A stretch of 64,000 bases of DNA from Candidatus Omnitrophota bacterium (GTDB lineage: Bacteria > Hinthialibacterota > Hinthialibacteria > Hinthialibacterales > Hinthialibacteraceae), in contig JBFMBP010000081.1 of assembly GCA_040755155.1 (NCBI GenBank), positions 1 through 64,000 on the forward strand, written 5' to 3'. Both the position numbers and the translations under genes were made by a program. This document shows, piece after piece, positions 39,933 through 49,794 of this stretch. The notes beneath the pieces are model-generated. The model made no database searches. It saw nothing but the letters and a program-made list of their open reading frames with translations, and was not told the origin of the DNA. Position 1 is the first letter of the stretch. Each line of letters starts with the position of its first letter.

Positions 39933-41690
39933 TTATTCAGGCGCCGATACTCTTTCTCCCGGTTCGATGACCAACGGTATTTTCAACTCCCGGCATACGT
40001 CGCCAATTCGCTGCAAAAGCAAGCGCGTTTTCTCGATGCGTACTTTATCCGGTTGGCTTTGAAAGACGATATCCGCCGGCCCCAACTCGCGAACGTCGGC
40101 GCAGAATCGCGTTTCCAAGTACTTCTCGTCTTCCGGTCCCAGATCCTCGCCCATCGCGGCGAGGTTGAGAAAATTCAACGCGGGATAAGCCGCCAGGTAA
40201 CGTTCCTTATACTTTCCCAGCCGGGAAAATTCCACGACGTGAATAGGCTTATGATGAAAGGTTTGATGATAGAGATGCATTCCGCTCAAGTTGGAAGGCG
40301 AAAAAGGCAATTCCAATATGGATTTGCAATTTGGATTGAATATAGCCGGATTGAAAGAATAATCCGCCAGCTGCGGCGGCCGCCACCAGGTCTCCACTAA
40401 AAAAAACAGACCTAAGACGATGTAAATAGGCGCGGAATAACTCCGAAGCGCCGGTTTCCATTTTTCCCATCCGATGGCTCCAGCCAAGACAAGGCAAAGA
40501 AATCCGATATAAGCGAAGCGGGCATATACGCGGATGACGGTCAAGAAAGGGATGGTCTCGAATAGCGCCGTGGGCGAAAAGATCGGCATTCCCTTCGGCA
40601 TGACGATTTCACCTTTGAATTTGAATACGGGACCCAGCGATAGAAAAAGAAAAATCGCCGCCATTGCGAGCACTGCGCCGCGTTGCGGGCGATTTTTCCA
40701 CAACGGACGATCGGCGATAATGAAAAATAAACTCGGTAGTACTATCGCCAGGCCGGGATGCAACTGAAATTCGCCATAATTCAATAAAGGCAATTGCAAA
40801 GAGTAAATTAACCAGGCTGGCAATAATAGGTGCAATAGATCCAGCGACCAATAAGCGGAATATTTCATCCCCACGGGATCAATGTAAATTTCCTGGAAAG
40901 CGCCCGCGTTGGGCCGGTAAAAATACGCCAAGAGAGCAGCCAGCATCGCCGCGCCTGATATCGCGGCGATTCGCAGAATGCGGAAAAAGGCCGCCCTATC
41001 CTTCTTTTCCGCTCCATGCGATATCAACCTAACGAATAAGTAGATCCCCGTAAAAAGTCCATAATACCAATCCGTAAACAAGGCCAATAACCATGCTAGA
41101 GTAAAAAGGGCGAGCGAGCGCTTTTGGCCGGATTCCAGCATCCGCTCGCATTGCCAAAAAGCCAGAAACAACCACGCCGTGGAAAAGAGGTTCAAATGCG
41201 GCTGATGCGCCCAGCGGTAGGGATTGAACGCCGCCAAAAAGCCGATGAACGCCGAAGCGGCCATCCCCAATCCGAACCGCCGCGCCCAAAGCGAGGCGAA
41301 TACGCCCGTCCATAGCGTCCAGAAAAAAAAGAGCAGATTGTAGGAAACGTTGGCGCCGAAGAACGCCGTAATCGGCGCCGCGATGAGACCGTTGGCGATA
41401 GATAGGGTATGCACTCTCAAATCGCATCCCCAAGGAATAAAAATCATATCGCAGCGCAAGGGCGAGACATGGCGCTCGAAAAGGGCATAATAAACCCACC
41501 AAAGATTCCAAAGATTCGTTCCTTTATCTCCCATCGGCGGGCCGCCAAGATGGCCTTGGATATGCAGGATTATGGGAGAACAAAGAATCGCCGTGACGGC
41601 GGAAAAGAAGACGATGAAGCGCGCCGAATCCTTTTCCCATAGCCTTTTCAGCCCCGGAACGGCGTTTTTATTGTCGTGGACGCTCTCCAT
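39933..41690 (-). CDS. Polytopic membrane protein, probable GT-C-type glycosyltransferase
   Basis: This 585-residue protein has about eleven membrane helices followed by a soluble C-terminal part of about 130 residues. The first extracytoplasmic loop contains 'GPPMGDKGTNLWNLWW' with an acidic residue and is followed by 'PWGCDLRVHTLS'. The topology and the early acidic loop resemble GT-C glycosyltransferases that use polyprenol-linked sugars, but I recognise no named family. It is divergent from a DUF2723 gene, and their 5' ends overlap. Envelope polysaccharide or glycoprotein synthesis is inferred from the neighbours. Confidence 0.68.
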   Translation of the reverse strand: MESVHDNKNAVPGLKRLWEKDSARFIVFFSAVTAILCSPIILHIQGHLGGPPMGDKGTNLWNLWWVYYALFERHVSPLRCDMIFIPWGCDLRVHTLSIANGLIAAPITAFFGANVSYNLLFFFWTLWTGVFASLWARRFGLGMAASAFIGFLAAFNPYRWAHQPHLNLFSTAWLFLAFWQCERMLESGQKRSLALFTLAWLLALFTDWYYGLFTGIYLFVRLISHGAEKKDRAAFFRILRIAAISGAAMLAALLAYFYRPNAGAFQEIYIDPVGMKYSAYWSLDLLHLLLPAWLIYSLQLPLLNYGEFQLHPGLAIVLPSLFFIIADRPLWKNRPQRGAVLAMAAIFLFLSLGPVFKFKGEIVMPKGMPIFSPTALFETIPFLTVIRVYARFAYIGFLCLVLAGAIGWEKWKPALRSYSAPIYIVLGLFFLVETWWRPPQLADYSFNPAIFNPNCKSILELPFSPSNLSGMHLYHQTFHHKPIHVVEFSRLGKYKERYLAAYPALNFLNLAAMGEDLGPEDEKYLETRFCADVRELGPADIVFQSQPDKVRIEKTRLLLQRIGDVCRELKIPLVIEPGERVSAPE

Positions 41691-43347
41691 CTGCGCGATG
41701 CCTCAAGACCTGACGTGGGGCGATGCGCCCGAACTGGCGGCCAGCGCCTGGACGTTGGGCGTTCCCCATCCGACAGGATACTCGTTTTACATGCTGGCCG
41801 TCCATCTTTGCCAATGGCTTCCCTGCGGAACCGTCATTTTCCGCGCGCATCTGTTTTCGGCGTTCTGTTCGGCTCTGGCCTGCGGCGTCTTGTTCGTAGC
41901 GCTGCGCCGGCTTCTTGAAGACGCTGGCGATATAGAATCTCTGGCGCCGCCGTCCGCGATGCTGGCTATCATGGCTTATCGCTTGACGCCGGCCGTCTGG
42001 GAGCAATCTCTCACCGCTGAGGTCTACGCCCTCTTCGCCTTGGAATTCGTTTTGATCCTTTATATTCTTCCTTGGATCATCCGCCGCCCGCGCATTACTT
42101 TGGCGCCGTTGGCGTTTCTAATCGGCTTGCTTTTAGTTCATCACCGGCTATCGATTTTTTCGATTCTTCTTGTTCTGATTTTGTTTTGGATTCGCGTCTC
42201 GCCGGTTCTTACGCGGTGGCTGCGCCTTCCAGATTGCGACGTCAAGATTTCGGGAATAGATTTTCTTTTCGCCGGTCTCTGCGCTATTCCTCCACTGCTT
42301 TTGTTGTTATATTTTCCCTTTCGTGCATGGAAAAATCCGCCCATCGACTGGTTCGATCCCGAAACCTTTTCACGTTGGCTGCAACTTGTCAATGGCGGCC
42401 AGTTTAACGATATTCTCCAGCGCGGAATCGCCGCCTTCATCAGCCGATTCCATCCGGCGTACGCAGCCGCTTTCTTTTTCTTGCCGCTTTTTTGTTATGG
42501 CTTCGCAGCGATTTTGGCCGTATGGGGTTGGATAGTTCTTTTCCGTCAAAGGATTTGGCTAGGATTGTTAACGTTAGCGCTCTTCGCCGTCTATCAGGGC
42601 TTTTTTCTTGTCTACATCACCGGAGACCGGCAGGTTTTTCTGCTCCCGGCGTTATTGACGCTTACGATGCCCTTGGCTTTCGGCGCAGCGGATATCTTTT
42701 CCCGCCTGCGCCGTTCGAATTTATCGTTCTCCTCTTGGATCGGCGCATCGTTGGTTCTGGTATTGGCGGCGATTTCTCCTCTATTTCTCGCTTACGACGA
42801 CCGCAAACCGTTCTTTCCCGTTTCTGTGGAATCGATAGCGAATCGCTTTGCCGCCGCAGGAGACCGATCCGCTTCCAGCTACGCCGACGGCGTTTGGCGC
42901 TTTGCGCCGCCTGGCCGTCCCATCCTCACCGGGCTTTTCGAACCCAGCGCCGATAACGAATATTTTCCCTTGCTCTATCAGCAAATCGTGGAATGCCGGG
43001 GCGTTTCCACTCCCCTGATTGGAGCGGGATTTCTCTTTTACGATTGGTATCGCGACCAGCTCAATTCCCGTCTATCCCAACCTCTAGAAATGCGCGGCGA
43101 CCGGCTGATGCTTACCCGCGAGGATTGGCTTGAAGACGTTTGGTTGACTATCGTCGAACCCGGTCTGCAGGACGGATCCATCGCCGTTACTACCCAACAT
43201 ATTCCTCCCTCTTGGTTCGAACGGGCGCGGATACGAGAAGCGGCTCGCATAACGGTAGACCGCCGCGCCATATCTCTATCGTATCAAAGTTACATCCCCA
43301 GCGGATTCGTTTATATCTTATCCGCCAAAAATAAGGATAATCGGTGA
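41614..43347 (+). CDS. DUF2723 membrane protein, probable glycosyltransferase
   Basis: The N-terminal half matches the DUF2723 pattern: a first helix, then 'LTWGDAPELAASAWTLGVPH' and 'PTGYSFYML', the conserved acidic loop of this GT-C-like family, followed by eight or more helices. The C-terminal 130 residues are soluble. Members are thought to transfer sugars from polyprenol phosphates outside the membrane; some relate to protein O-mannosyl transfer. The chosen ATG at 41614 keeps the first helix intact and overlaps the divergent gene by 77 bases. An upstream ATG at 41572 would increase the overlap. The next gene starts seven bases after its stop. Confidence 0.8.
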   Translation: MKRAESFSHSLFSPGTAFLLSWTLSICAMPQDLTWGDAPELAASAWTLGVPHPTGYSFYMLAVHLCQWLPCGTVIFRAHLFSAFCSALACGVLFVALRRLLEDAGDIESLAPPSAMLAIMAYRLTPAVWEQSLTAEVYALFALEFVLILYILPWIIRRPRITLAPLAFLIGLLLVHHRLSIFSILLVLILFWIRVSPVLTRWLRLPDCDVKISGIDFLFAGLCAIPPLLLLLYFPFRAWKNPPIDWFDPETFSRWLQLVNGGQFNDILQRGIAAFISRFHPAYAAAFFFLPLFCYGFAAILAVWGWIVLFRQRIWLGLLTLALFAVYQGFFLVYITGDRQVFLLPALLTLTMPLAFGAADIFSRLRRSNLSFSSWIGASLVLVLAAISPLFLAYDDRKPFFPVSVESIANRFAAAGDRSASSYADGVWRFAPPGRPILTGLFEPSADNEYFPLLYQQIVECRGVSTPLIGAGFLFYDWYRDQLNSRLSQPLEMRGDRLMLTREDWLEDVWLTIVEPGLQDGSIAVTTQHIPPSWFERARIREAARITVDRRAISLSYQSYIPSGFVYILSAKNKDNR

Positions 43348-43354
43348 GACGCCA

Positions 43355-45256
43355 ATGAACCTGCCCATTCATCGCGCCGATATGGACAAATGGGAACGCG
43401 TTATCGCGATGACGATCGCCGCTTCCACGCCCTTCGTCATTACGCTAACGACGGTCGATTCCTACCTTCTGCCGAAGTATGTATGGCTTGCCTTTTGGAC
43501 GGCGTTATGGCTTTTTCTTATCGCTGTCGATAAGCGCGGCCTACGTCATCCATGCGCCTTGGATTGGCCGATTCTAGCGTTATTGTCCTTATCCTTGATC
43601 TCAATCTTTCTTCATTACCGGACGCCCATACAAATCCGGGCTTACGGCAATCTGCTGCTCTTCGTTTTTCTCTTTTACGCTTTCCGCCGTATTTGGTCGA
43701 TGGGCGCTTCGCGGGGTGGCAAGGGCAAGGTTTTTTCTGCCCTTGATCGAATACCACCCGCCCAAGATGGCGGCATGAATTCAAAGGCTGGCTTCGCCTT
43801 GCCTTTGCCACCCGCGATGGCGATTATCCTTACTATTGTCGCCAGTCTGTTATCCCTTCACGCCATACTACAAGATTACGGCGTCGATTTCGCCTATCGC
43901 TCCGGCGGAAAGGGAGATTGGCGCTTTTTAATAGTGGCTACACTGGGCAATCCTGAATTCCTAGCGGGAGGTTTGGCGATTATTTTGCCCGTCATCTTAT
44001 CCTTTGGTTTGAGACAAGATCGCCGCGGCGGAAAAATAACGCGATTCCTGGAATCATTCGCGATAACCTTCGCCGTTCTGCTGATCGCCGCCTGTCTGGC
44101 CGTTACATTCTGCGTGGGCGCCGCCATCGGCTTGGCGGGAGCGCTTATCGCAGGGATCGGAACCGCCCTATGCCTGCGCCAATCCATCCACATTCCCTTG
44201 ATTCGCGGGATGATACTTTTTCTCGCTTTTGCGTTCTCTCTCGCCTGGTATATCACGGATAATCCTTACAACAGCCACGGCCATTCCTTATATCAAGAAG
44301 CCAAAAAATCCCCCGCCTGGTTTTCTGGCTTCGGCGCCCGCCGCTTCAACTGGAAGACGACGCGCCTCATGATGGACGAATTTCCTCTAACCGGAATCGG
44401 TTTTGGCAACTACCTCACCGTTCACGAGCATTATCAGGGATTGAATTACAGCATCCAAAACCACGCTCACGACCGCTCCTACGTCGTTCCCGTCGATCAA
44501 CCCCATTTTCAACTCTTGGAAACCGCCGCCGAAATCGGACCGATTGGGGTTTTGATTCTCTTTTGGCTCGCCGCCGTCTGGATCAAGGCGGCGATTAGGA
44601 AAATCCAATTGGAGCCGCACCATCGATGGTTCGCCTGGGGCGCCTATCTGGGAGTTTGGGCGGCGGCGGTTCATTCCCTGGCGAGTTTCCCCTTCCATCT
44701 TCCCGCCAGTTCTTTGTTTGTCGTTCTACTGGCGTCCTATCATGTCTCTTACCCTCAAAATAGAGCCGTTAATACGACATCGACCGACAAGAAATGGATA
44801 GCCTTCGTCCTTGCGGCGATCATTGCCGCATCATCTTACTTTCAATTTTTGAGCAGCAAGAATCTGCGCATTGGCTTGGAATTGAACGGGATGAACTCGC
44901 TGCCTTATCTGGAAGCGGCGCGTTTCTTCGATCCCTATTCCCATCAAGTTCATTACGCCCTGGCTCTTCGATACGGCGAATTGGGATGGAAGCAAAAAGC
45001 GATTGAATCCACACGGATGGCGTTGCGCTATCAGGAAGACCTCGAGTCTCATGAATTCCTGCATAGCATCTATTTGGGACAAAATAATCTCGCCGAGGCC
45101 ATCCGGGAAAAGACGCGCGTCGTCGAGTTGAATCCAGTCTATCCCGGCCATCGCCGCGAGCTGGCGGCTCTGTTGCGCAAAGCGGGCGATGAGAAATCGG
45201 CGATAATTCAAGAAGCCGCCACCGCGGAATTGGAAAGTCAATTAAGCGCGAAATAG
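43355..45256 (+). CDS. O-antigen ligase/polymerase-like protein with C-terminal TPR domain
   Basis: This 633-residue protein has about eleven membrane helices, the periplasmic Wzy_C-type loop with 'TRLMMDEFPLTGIGFGNYLT' and 'YVVPVDQPHFQLLETAAEIG', and a C-terminal TPR-like part (about 510-630). Such proteins ligate O-antigen to lipid A core, polymerise repeat units or attach glycans to protein. Residues 120-154 are encoded by a palindromic family C repeat that lies in frame between two membrane helices; this insert is probably a tolerated loop. It is in one operon with the DUF2723 gene. Confidence 0.82.
   Translation: MNLPIHRADMDKWERVIAMTIAASTPFVITLTTVDSYLLPKYVWLAFWTALWLFLIAVDKRGLRHPCALDWPILALLSLSLISIFLHYRTPIQIRAYGNLLLFVFLFYAFRRIWSMGASRGGKGKVFSALDRIPPAQDGGMNSKAGFALPLPPAMAIILTIVASLLSLHAILQDYGVDFAYRSGGKGDWRFLIVATLGNPEFLAGGLAIILPVILSFGLRQDRRGGKITRFLESFAITFAVLLIAACLAVTFCVGAAIGLAGALIAGIGTALCLRQSIHIPLIRGMILFLAFAFSLAWYITDNPYNSHGHSLYQEAKKSPAWFSGFGARRFNWKTTRLMMDEFPLTGIGFGNYLTVHEHYQGLNYSIQNHAHDRSYVVPVDQPHFQLLETAAEIGPIGVLILFWLAAVWIKAAIRKIQLEPHHRWFAWGAYLGVWAAAVHSLASFPFHLPASSLFVVLLASYHVSYPQNRAVNTTSTDKKWIAFVLAAIIAASSYFQFLSSKNLRIGLELNGMNSLPYLEAARFFDPYSHQVHYALALRYGELGWKQKAIESTRMALRYQEDLESHEFLHSIYLGQNNLAEAIREKTRVVELNPVYPGHRRELAALLRKAGDEKSAIIQEAATAELESQLSAK
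43712..43814. mobile_element. Family C palindromic element inside a coding region
   Basis: CGGGGTGGCAAGGGCAAGG at the left is mirrored by CCTTGCCTTTGCCACCC at the right, the same arms as in the intergenic element at 13471-13546. The element is about 103 bases and contributes 35 codons without a stop. Confidence 0.65.
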
Positions 45257-45375
45257 CCGCATTGACTCCTTAAAGAGAATGAATCCGAATCCCTTTTATC
45301 TATTCAATGGATTTTATTCTAATTGATACTTTTTTTGTTTTTCTCCTATGAAAGTTTTCCAAATCTATTAAAATA

Positions 45376-45403
45376 TTGAATCGATTTTTTATAGGATTAT
45401 AGA
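45376..45403 (+). promoter_or_regulatory. Candidate promoter of the clostripain-like gene
   Basis: TTGAAT at 45376-45381 and TATAGA at 45398-45403 are separated by 16 bases, about 35 bases before the start codon. Confidence 0.4.
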
Positions 45404-45436
45404 AGATCGATAGACATAATTTATACGAAAGAAAGG

Positions 45437-48040
45437 ATGAACAAGAGCATGGAGAAGAAACTTATTTTAGGAGTGCGTTTTTCAACGATGAATGTCTTAT
45501 TTCTGATAGCTGCCATACTATTGGCGGCGATGCCGGGTTGGACGTCGGTACGGCCTTTCAGCAAAAGCGGCTTTACCAACGATCCTGGAACACTGGCCCC
45601 TTATACGCCTCCTGCGCCCCATAATGGAACCGGCAAAAAATTGTTGGCTATTTATATGGTGGGCAGCGACCTGGAATCGAACGATCTAGCGGGGACGACG
45701 GATCTCAATGAACTCATAACGGGATATAACGAAATCGCTCCCGGCGCCGTTGATGTCATTGTCGCATTCGGAGGCGCCAATAAAGATGGCTGGCGCGGCA
45801 TGAAATTCGCCGACATGGATCAAGTTATCAAGGATTCTCAAAATGGCGCTTATGGCGACGAGACCGCAAATAGTTCTTATCTCTACGCGGAAAGCCAAGC
45901 GCACATGGGCGATGAGAGCTCTTTAATCCTATTTTTGCAATACATTCAAGAAGGCTATCAAAATTACGATCAGCGTTTTCTCGTTCTATGGGATCATGGC
46001 GGATCTTATAGCGGCTTCGGCAACGACGAGAATTTCAATTTCGATGCCTTGTCGTTAAGGGAAATAAAAAACGCCTTCGTCAATGGCCAGGCGGGCGTTT
46101 GGGATATCATCGGCTTCGACGCCTGTCTCATGGCGTCGATGGAAGTCGCCCTGATTGTGAAAGATTACGCAAAATATCTCATTGCTTCCGAAGAACTTGA
46201 ACCAGGCCACGGTTGGAACTGGAAAGGCGTCGTGAAGGAATACGCCAAAAGAAGCGCCGCCGTTGAAGCGGCTAAGGCCATCGTAAACGATTATGTTCAG
46301 GATATTCATCCTTATTATGCATCGGGCAAAACGCTCTCCGTCGTCGATCTTAGCCGCATGGACGAGGCTTCGTCGAAAATCGACGCCGTCGCCTGGGCTT
46401 TCGCCAACGCTTTGGATAATAATACGGAGGACAAACCTGCCGTCCTTGAAGCCTCCACTAAATCTCAAGTCTATGGACAGCAAGGCAAGAACGATCAAAG
46501 GATCAGTCTTGATCTTCTCCATTTCGCGCAGATCGCCCAATCCAAGATCGTCAGCGGCGAGAATTCGCAAAAACTGGCGGAACTCATCGCTGTCCTCCAA
46601 TCTCTCGTAGTTCTCGCCCGCGACGACGGCACGAAGCCCAATTCGAATGGCATTTCCATTACTGCGCCCGAAAACAGTCCCGGCATCTCTGCGTATTATG
46701 GTACTCCCGGCATGGAGGCGTTTCAGACAGCGTTTCAAAAAATCAAACAAGACGACGTCGAATCTCCCGATATCGTAGATCAAAATCCCGACGCCGATGC
46801 TGGAGATATCGACTTCTCCGATCCGCTCCTCTCCCTATTCGAGGGAGAGGTGGATCCCGCTTTTTACGAATGGCTTTGGAAGTTGGAAGAGGAGATTTGG
46901 ATTGAATACGAAGCAGGAAATTTGACGGACGACGAATTGAATGAAGAACTTGAATTGCTCTATTCGTCCTATACGGAAGAGAGTCCCGAATACCAGGAAT
47001 GGTTGGCGGAAGTGGTTTACGATCCGGAACAATTGATGACTTTCGTCTTTATCCCGGAAAGCATCCTTAGTTACTTCATCTCGGGAGATTTCGAACTTCC
47101 TCCCGCCATCGACGGTTCCGAGGAATCGGATGGAGACATAGCGTCTTTCAATCCATCTCCCTCCTATCCCTTCCTTATCGGCGACCGGGCCGCTTTCGTC
47201 TATCAAAACGGCGGCCATGGTCCGGGAACGCAACCCCTCTCCGATACCCCCGTCCAGATTCAAGGCCTGCTGGTCGATTTCAGCGATCCCAATCTGACGA
47301 ACGTCGTCACTACGTTTGGTCTCCTTTCCACTTTCGACGTAGATGACGATGGGAATATTGACGATTGGTTTATGACGGTGGCGGAAGTGGAAGCCTATTC
47401 CACCAGCAAACCGGGACAGTTCTTCACGCCGAAATGGAATCAATATTGGTATTTCATGGATTACGATCCTGAAGCCGATCCCATGTATTTACCTCTCTAT
47501 TTCACGAACAAAACCAAAATCCTAGGCCGTTATTTTACCTTGTACGCCTCCGAGATCGATTATCAAGACGCCGATGTGGATTATTCCACCGGAACCCACG
47601 AGGTGGATTTCTATGGCAATCCCGTCGATTACGCCTCGCTGAATTTTATCGTGGCGGATAATAACATTGTCGTCGATCACGACATAAGGCCCTACAAAAT
47701 TCTTTATTCGGGGCCGGACGACGAATACGGAACCGTGCAATACGATAAGAACGCTAAAAAGATAAAGATCGGCGATGCGATCCGTTTCTATTCCCTCGGC
47801 ATCAACCTTACCCGCGAAGGGTACGACTTCTGGTTCGAGGAAAGCGATCTCTTAACCATCGCTCAAGAGCCAACCTATTTCGTCGAGCTGTTGCAATTCG
47901 AAGACGAGAACGGCGAGTTGCTGGATTACTATTACGCCATGCGCGCGGAAGACGTGGCGGGCAACGCCGTCATGACCGATCCCGCTCTCGCGGCGGCTCC
48001 GCCTGATGATACCAGCGTGTCCAATTGGTCGATTTATTAA
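45437..48040 (+). CDS. Clostripain-family (C11) secreted cysteine protease
   Basis: This 867-residue protein has a signal peptide (about residues 18-36) and a peptidase C11 domain (about 67-440). Catalytic residues are His187 in 'LWDHGGSY' and Cys230 in 'GFDACLMASMEV'; 'YMVGSDLE' is the typical domain start. A very acidic helical stretch (about 450-530) follows, then a beta-rich C-terminal region that may be an accessory or autotransport-like domain without a family I recognise. Clostripain-type enzymes cut after Arg or Lys and often self-process. It is monocistronic, with a promoter upstream and a perfect terminator downstream. Confidence 0.87.
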   Translation: MNKSMEKKLILGVRFSTMNVLFLIAAILLAAMPGWTSVRPFSKSGFTNDPGTLAPYTPPAPHNGTGKKLLAIYMVGSDLESNDLAGTTDLNELITGYNEIAPGAVDVIVAFGGANKDGWRGMKFADMDQVIKDSQNGAYGDETANSSYLYAESQAHMGDESSLILFLQYIQEGYQNYDQRFLVLWDHGGSYSGFGNDENFNFDALSLREIKNAFVNGQAGVWDIIGFDACLMASMEVALIVKDYAKYLIASEELEPGHGWNWKGVVKEYAKRSAAVEAAKAIVNDYVQDIHPYYASGKTLSVVDLSRMDEASSKIDAVAWAFANALDNNTEDKPAVLEASTKSQVYGQQGKNDQRISLDLLHFAQIAQSKIVSGENSQKLAELIAVLQSLVVLARDDGTKPNSNGISITAPENSPGISAYYGTPGMEAFQTAFQKIKQDDVESPDIVDQNPDADAGDIDFSDPLLSLFEGEVDPAFYEWLWKLEEEIWIEYEAGNLTDDELNEELELLYSSYTEESPEYQEWLAEVVYDPEQLMTFVFIPESILSYFISGDFELPPAIDGSEESDGDIASFNPSPSYPFLIGDRAAFVYQNGGHGPGTQPLSDTPVQIQGLLVDFSDPNLTNVVTTFGLLSTFDVDDDGNIDDWFMTVAEVEAYSTSKPGQFFTPKWNQYWYFMDYDPEADPMYLPLYFTNKTKILGRYFTLYASEIDYQDADVDYSTGTHEVDFYGNPVDYASLNFIVADNNIVVDHDIRPYKILYSGPDDEYGTVQYDKNAKKIKIGDAIRFYSLGINLTREGYDFWFEESDLLTIAQEPTYFVELLQFEDENGELLDYYYAMRAEDVAGNAVMTDPALAAAPPDDTSVSNWSIY

Positions 48041-48195
48041 TTCGTTTCCGGCAAAAAAAACGTAATCGTGGACTTAACTTAATTGGTTTTATATACTACA
48101 ATATAACAATAAAATTTGATCGAACATCGATGCGGGAACCATTCTTCCTTTCGCTTTATTGATTCCAGCGGTTCCCGTTCTTATCCTCCCTTGAG

Positions 48196-48223
48196 TAGCG
48201 CTTATCTTAAGCGCTATTTTTTT
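48196..48223 (+). terminator. Rho-independent terminator of the clostripain-like gene
   Basis: TAGCGCTTA and TAAGCGCTA form a perfect 9-base stem around a 3-base loop, followed by seven T. It lies about 155 bases after the stop codon. Confidence 0.85.
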
Positions 48224-48325
48224 GCCCGTTGGAAGAAAATGAATTGGCGCAGTTATACCCTGCGAAACGATCATCCTATATGGAACTCTGCGTAATGATG
48301 GAATAATGGAAAATCGCCGGGAAGA

Positions 48326-49441
48326 TTACTCGCGCGGTTCGACGTGCATTCGCGAAGATGCTTTTTTGGCGAGCAAGGAATCCAATCCTGGGGATTTTTG
48401 GATTTTCGGCGTTTGGCTTTGAAATTTCTTCAATTGTTCGTCTACTCCATCTTCTACGATGGCGGAACCGATTTTATCGGCAATCGTTCGGGTGTTTTCG
48501 ATTTCTTGTTTCAGAGCCGCGCTTTCCTGTTGCAGAATCTCGATTCGTTCCGTCTTCTTTTGGATGGCGGATTGGACTTTACTCATTCTTTCTTTCAACG
48601 CATCCAGGCTGTTGTATTCTTCGTCTTCGTCTTTTTTGGTCGAAGAGCTCGCCGCTTTTTGGAAAGCCGATTCCAAATTCTGCATATTTTGTTTCAGCGT
48701 ATCCAGGGTCAGCGATAAACTCTGCGTTTCCGATGCGACGCAATCCAAAATATGGCCGAGGACTTTCTCTTTCGAACGCACCAAATCGCCGCGTAACTGG
48801 CGGATTTTTTGAATGTCCGGGCTGAGTGAGCGGGCGAACAAAAGATACTTGGATTTGATGAGGCGCAATTCCATAGCCAATTCCGTCGCCCGTTTTTCGT
48901 CGCCATGGCTGCGGGCGTTGATCATCAATCCCAATTTTTCTTCGAACGCGTCTACGACTTTGGTATCTCTTTTTTTCCGGGCCAGATCAGATTCGCTTTG
49001 CCGGACATCCTGCGCCAATTGCAATACGTCTTTTCGCCGCCTGTCGAGTTTGGGCAGTACTTCCGCATTGTCCTTATGGCCCGATTCCGCCATGCATAAC
49101 AAAATCAACATCTCGTCTTCCAGGTGATTGATATCGCCGTTGATGGCGATTTCTATCTGATTCGCGATATTTTCGGATTCATCGGAAAGGGAATGATGGC
49201 GATGATACTCGATCATCTGTTTTGCCTGTTCCACCGTAGTCCACATCACGCGTCCATCGCGAATCACCCGCACCAGCCGGTGCGCCGGAGCCTGCGTCGA
49301 CCGTGCGCTCTCTTCCAAGACTCCGCGCATCAAGGCGTCGAAACGGCTCAAATCCAACTTCCCATCCTTCAACAGAATCAAATCTTTGAAGGATTTGCCG
49401 GATAAAATGGATTCGAAAGAGACGAAGTCGGCTTTGTGCAT
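48326..49441 (-). CDS. Cytoplasmic coiled-coil protein of unknown function
   Basis: I do not recognise a family for this 371-residue protein. No signal peptide or membrane segment is seen. The first 95 residues look folded ('SFESILSGKSFKDLILLKDG', 'RLVRVIRDGRVMWTTVEQA'). Long helices with heptad character follow, at about 125-240 and again at 250-340 ('KQNMQNLESAFQKAAS', 'KKTERIEILQQESAALKQE'). The C-terminus is Pro/Lys/Ser-rich. AAAGGA precedes the ATG. It is alone, with a MITE-like element upstream and the convergent clostripain terminator downstream. A structural or scaffolding role is only a guess. Confidence 0.7.
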   Translation of the reverse strand: MHKADFVSFESILSGKSFKDLILLKDGKLDLSRFDALMRGVLEESARSTQAPAHRLVRVIRDGRVMWTTVEQAKQMIEYHRHHSLSDESENIANQIEIAINGDINHLEDEMLILLCMAESGHKDNAEVLPKLDRRRKDVLQLAQDVRQSESDLARKKRDTKVVDAFEEKLGLMINARSHGDEKRATELAMELRLIKSKYLLFARSLSPDIQKIRQLRGDLVRSKEKVLGHILDCVASETQSLSLTLDTLKQNMQNLESAFQKAASSSTKKDEDEEYNSLDALKERMSKVQSAIQKKTERIEILQQESAALKQEIENTRTIADKIGSAIVEDGVDEQLKKFQSQTPKIQKSPGLDSLLAKKASSRMHVEPRE

Positions 49442-49500
49442 GAATTTCCTTTATGGAATTGCATCTGTCCTTGGTTTGGAAGGACGAATAAAATGTATAT

Positions 49501-49661
49501 ATATGAGCCTCTTGCAAAACTATATTATTCCTCCCCCAAGCTTGGGGGAGGTTAGGAGGGTGTTGAGATAAGTCTAACAAAATCAACCCCCCTCTAACTC
49601 CCCCCAAGCTTGGGGGGAGAATTGAAAAGAAAATTATACCATTTTTGCAAGAACCTCATAT
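49501..49661. mobile_element. MITE-like element, family B copy 2
   Basis: The ends are ATATGAGCCTCTTGCAAAA (49501-49519) and TTTTGCAAGAACCTCATAT, an 18-base imperfect inverted repeat. The core hairpins CCCCCAAGCTTGGGGG and CCCCCCAAGCTTGGGGGG appear in the opposite order to copy 1, so the element is inverted. No ORF. Confidence 0.65.
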
Positions 49662-49794
49662 GATATTGTAAATTACTCGTAAATACGTTCAATATAGATT
49701 TTACCCCGATTTTCATTAATTTAAAGAATTGGAATGAATCAGGTGAAAATCGTTCTCATCGCCTATTCTGTATAGGCGGGAAGGATAGTAAAAT

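Noticed and set aside
48089-48274. 61-codon reverse ORF over the terminator after the clostripain-like gene
   Set aside because: It spans a perfect rho-independent terminator and has no plausible start signal.
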